Assembly: GCA_963678705.1 (NCBI GenBank)
Contig: OY783216.1
Span: 4,402,001-4,466,000, forward strand
Length of the DNA: 64,000 nt
Direction of reading: 5' to 3'
DNA from: Panorpa germanica
Taxonomy: Eukaryota; Arthropoda; Insecta; Mecoptera; Panorpidae
Below the pieces are notes generated by a model. It was not told the DNA's origin, made no database searches, and saw only the letters and a list, made by a program, of their open reading frames with translations. A program made the position numbers and the translations under genes. Each line of letters starts with the position of its first letter. The first letter of the stretch is position 1. Below are positions 60,793 to 64,000 of the stretch, one piece after another.

Positions 60793-61447
60793 TGAAATGT
60801 TCTCTTAAGAGAAAAAAATAAAATTTACCATCATATCATCTCGTAATTTGAACTATAGTTACTCTGTTAGAAGACTGTATCCAGATATTACAATTAGTAT
60901 CTTCTGCAATAAATACAAATATCATTGATCACTATCTAATATATAATTCTGACGTCATCAGTAGCTTGATCAATGCCACCTCCCTTGTCTAAGTCCTGCT
61001 TCGCTACTAGAACAAGTTATTTTTAGTTGTGCTTTTCATTTGTTTCAAAGAATATCGGTCATAGATATTATTTATTCATGAAATTTGGACGGGGACTCTC
61101 TCTTTTTATTTTAAACGCTTCAAATATTTTCCATCTCTACAGACATACGTATTATACACATGTCACTATATTTTTCGCCTCACAACTCGAACGTTTTTAG
61201 GTTATGAATAAGAGTGGGGGTAATGTAAATGTTTGACAATCAATATTGATTGACAAGTACTTATATTTTATTATCTAAATTAGGAACCCGTAATTGTTTG
61301 TATTAGGACTATTCCTGCTGCTGTAATAACGTAAAGGACATTTATTGAATATTTTAATAATTGCCAACCATCTGTAACTTCTGACAGCGCTGCGACGGCA
61401 CTTTTGATAAGCTTATATTATTATTATTATTTTATTTTATTGTTTTT

Positions 61448-61944
61448 GCCTCATTCTTACTCACTGTTTTGATATTTAATTTACTGTTTTTATTTAATAT
61501 TGTAATCTAGGTTTCAAGTTCTCGTTTAAGCATTCCTTTTCACATTTGTGTTTTAATTTAAGTTAAGTTAGTAATATAACTTTTGACAGTTCGACAAAAT
61601 TGTATGTGAAGTAATTAAAATTGTTGTTTTTAATAACAATTAGTAATAGAAATTGTTTTCTCTTCTACATTTTTGAAAAACTGACATTAAACTTCTTTTA
61701 AAAGTAAATCCTACTGCATTTTGACAGATTGTCACATTTTGGAGGTTATAATATAATATAGTTCTTCTTAATTTAATATTTATAATTTAAAACATTGGAC
61801 CTTGTAAGGTTCTAGAAAAACTAAGAAAACGTAAAACATAAATTTAATTAAATATGGTACTGTGAATGACTACGCGTATTGCCATATACTAAACAATTTA
61901 AATTAAATACAAAATTAAATTAAAGCAGTGAGTGGGAATGATAC
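61448..61944. mobile_element. TTAA-type MITE family E, copy 2 (inverted)
   Basis: Matches 29488-30005 in reverse complement, including AGGTTTCAAGTTCTCGTTTA and ACTACGCGTATTGCCATATA. The right end is CAGTGAGTGGGAATGATAC then TTAA (61945-61948). The left end (GCCTCATTCTTACTCACTG) has lost its TTAA. Confidence 0.85.
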
Positions 61945-61948
61945 TTAA

Positions 61949-62590
61949 GGCACTACATTTTTCCGCTTTAAATCATTAAATTACATATCATTGTACCCCC
62001 TTACTTTACCCCCTACCTCATCGCCAATCACCCAAGCCAGGAGCAGCTGTCCGGCTAGAGAGAGACAGATAGGACATTCGGCAGTTATCTCTCTCTTCGC
62101 GCACTCTATTCTTATCTATGCTTAAAATTGACCACGCGTTTATTGACTATTATCAAGATGTCACTATTGCGATGAATAGGACCGTTCGTTGTATAATTAT
62201 AGCGCTCCCTGCAACCCCCGGACCCCTGACCATAGATATCGTCAAATGATTCATTTTCTACGTAACGCTTTTGATGTTTTGTGCTATGATTAAGTATACA
62301 GCAGTAAAATGAACCGTAATGAAGCCCACCCCACCCGCTAAAGCACACCGCAGGGCAGTATTGATAAAATCTTCATAGCAAACAAATAATAATGATTAAA
62401 ATTGTTATCTAATTGGAACAAACAATTACTGGAAGTATGTTAAGGTAATTTTCACAATAAACATGGAAAATGCTGGAGTTTATTAATAACTACGTAAGTC
62501 AGTGTCGACCCTATCCTAATTTCAAATAGAAGTGACATTCCCAATTAGCGCTGACTTCAATTTATTTATTAGATTAAATTGTTTGAGCCA
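61949..62590. other. Non-coding stretch; contains the repeat shared with 21254-21320
   Basis: 62040-62117 is the reverse-complement partner of 21254-21320. The open frame at 62112-62348 (minus) has no recognised domain. Confidence 0.4.
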
Positions 62591-62759
62591 GTCCAGCCAA
62601 ACATTTTGGAGTCACTTTGCCATCATATTGAAAATGCGTAAGATCGTGTTATGAAACTCGCCTACAAATGGCGAAATCATTCCACCTGTCGGAATACAAA
62701 TGAAGATAAAGTTGATGCGAACTATAATTGAAGTACAATAGTGATAGAAACGTCACAAA

Positions 62760-63514
62760 CAGTGGCGTAACTAGGTAACCAAAGGCCCCGGTGCAAAAAA
62801 AAAAACTGGGGCCCTAACTAAACTGTTTAGGTTTTATCAAGTTAAAATATAAATATATATAATAAATATTTTAAAGGTATTATCAGCTCTTTATCGTGCA
62901 CTGCATGGCACAGCAAAACTACTTACTATGTGCATGAGTGTCTTGTGTGATCTCTAGTGATCGGCCAGGTTCTACAAGTGAAGAGTTTAGGAACGTATAC
63001 TTGGATTAGTAATATTGGTATTAAGCAATAAAAAAAAGTAAATCAAAATCACAAAAATCAAAAGGTTTATGCACGTATATATGTAGAACACTTTATTGTG
63101 CATAAAACATTAATAGTATATTACACACCGAGGGAAGAAAGTAAGACATTTCAACCCGCGTGTAAAACTGACTCCGTTAAAATTGGCAAACACGCGGACT
63201 GGAATATCTTACTTTCTTCGCTGGCGTGTATACTATTTTTCAGCATATTTGTAACCGAAATTTGAAATTTCTGCCACTGTTTTGCGGAAAGGTTAGTGCA
63301 GATGTCAAACTATTTATTTTCTAATAAGATTAAAAAGGCACTTTCGTCCCGTAAAACCGAGTATAAATTTAAATTTTCGGTGCACATAAGTATAAAACAA
63401 TTTATAACCTATTTTATTTACATTCCAAAGGTGGGAGAATTTTTAGATAGTACAATACGAGGTTCGCTGGTCAGGGTCTGAGGGCCCCCTGAGCTTGAGG
63501 GCCCCGGTGCCCAG
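62760..63514. mobile_element. hAT-like element with 8-bp target duplication GTCACAAA
   Basis: Begins CAGTGGCGTAACTAGGTAAC and ends GGGCCCCGGTGCCCAG. GTCACAAA stands directly before (62752-62759) and after (63515-63522). The CAGTGGCGTA start is common in hAT elements. The right terminus has lost its CACTG. Both ends carry GGCCCCGGTGC. 755 bp, no transposase. Confidence 0.88.
63122..63230. mobile_element. Hairpin MITE nested inside the hAT-like element
   Basis: The arm at 63122-63163 (with GAAGAAAGTAAGACATTTCA and CCGCGTGT) pairs with 63190-63230 (ACACGCGG, then ATATCTTACTTTCTTCG). The arms are about 42 bp and the loop about 26 bp. It is the third level of nesting at this place. Confidence 0.75.
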
Positions 63515-63552
63515 GTCACAAAACAAGACACTTTACCAAATTGTTTACTGGG

Positions 63553-64000
63553 AGACTTGCTTGGTACGGTATGGAATAGGTTTTGCGCCATTCTTTGAAA
63601 ATTACAAAAGTAGCGTCACTAGAATCACTGCAATTCGTAAATTAATGATCGTAATGTCATGAAATTTTGACACGTATCGCTTGAAGGTTGGTACTAGCTA
63701 AAAATTATATAGATTTAACTGTAGTTAATCTATATGTCACACAAAAAACTTATTCAGTAATGTGATAATTGTGTTTTAAGTTATTTGTGTATGTTTGCAG
63801 CGGACTGCCCCCTCTGCCCCGCTCGGTACACCACCGATTCCAATGTATGACGTAATTTTCTTGATTTATTTATTTGAGGTTATAACCCTTGCAATGTAGG
63901 TCACACCGTGTTGTTGTGCCCATGGCAGTAATTTCCCAATATTTAACTACAAAGTCAATATCAACTTGCGCTATTTATCAATGAACTATAAAAACATTTG
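63553..64000. other. Non-coding right edge; repeat relic only
   Basis: 63595-63710 is related to 46060-46180. Nothing else is recognised up to the window end. Confidence 0.4.

Larger units (their letters stand above)
62593..63552 (+). mobile_element. MITE family G, copy 3, interrupted by a hAT-like insertion
   Basis: The left part (CCAGCCAAACATTTTGGAGT to GATAGAAACGTCACAAA) and right part (AACAAGACACTTTACCAAAT to TTTACTGGG) are contiguous in the copy at 14168-14420. The host element is split exactly at GTCACAAA. Confidence 0.9.

Noticed and set aside
1-64000. CRISPR arrays, riboswitches, operons, tRNA and rRNA genes
   Set aside because: The minisatellite arrays have no spacer structure, the genome is eukaryotic, and no cloverleaf or rRNA sequence was recognised by eye. 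A covariance-model search could still find a small RNA gene.

Overview
This window is animal nuclear DNA, almost certainly from an insect. It is very AT-rich. It carries one intron-rich gene with canonical GT-AG splicing, and tens of kilobases of non-coding DNA full of short inverted-repeat transposons (MITEs), non-LTR (LINE) 3' ends and a decayed mariner-type element. No prokaryotic architecture, CRISPR array, rRNA or tRNA was recognised. The species cannot be named from the sequence.

Left part (about 1.5-13.4 kb), minus strand: a complete class I unconventional myosin, orthologous by motif and exon content to Drosophila Myo61F and vertebrate MYO1C. I reconstructed 18 coding exons from position 10483 down to 1586. 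They are phase-consistent at every junction and add up to 1025 codons plus stop, about the family's usual length. All landmarks are present: P-loop, switch I, switch II, an acidic TEDS-site residue, three IQ-like motifs and the TH1 tail. One intron uses a GC-AG donor, the last exon has only four sense codons, and a possible promoter or 5' UTR exon lies near 13.33-13.43 kb. Several introns hold transposon debris.

Middle (about 13.4-50 kb): no convincing protein-coding gene. It holds several MITE families, including TTAA-flanked piggyBac-like elements, elements with 8-bp target duplications of hAT type and long hairpin elements. It also has LINE 3' fragments, and degenerate minisatellite arrays with a unit of about 21 bp built around GGCGAAAAA.

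Right part (about 50-64 kb), plus strand: two candidate first coding exons, a tiny one at 50428-50468 and a clearer Ser/Pro/Arg-rich one at 54124-54335. Both end in strong GTAAGT donors in the same phase, so they may be alternative starts of one gene running off the right edge; its identity is unknown. Beyond them lie an internally deleted DD41D-type mariner relative with intact inverted repeats (57159-58063) and a three-level nest of transposons (62593-63552).

I found no defence system, biosynthetic cluster or other multi-gene system. The most unusual material is the dense, nested non-autonomous transposon community and the GGCGAAAAA arrays.
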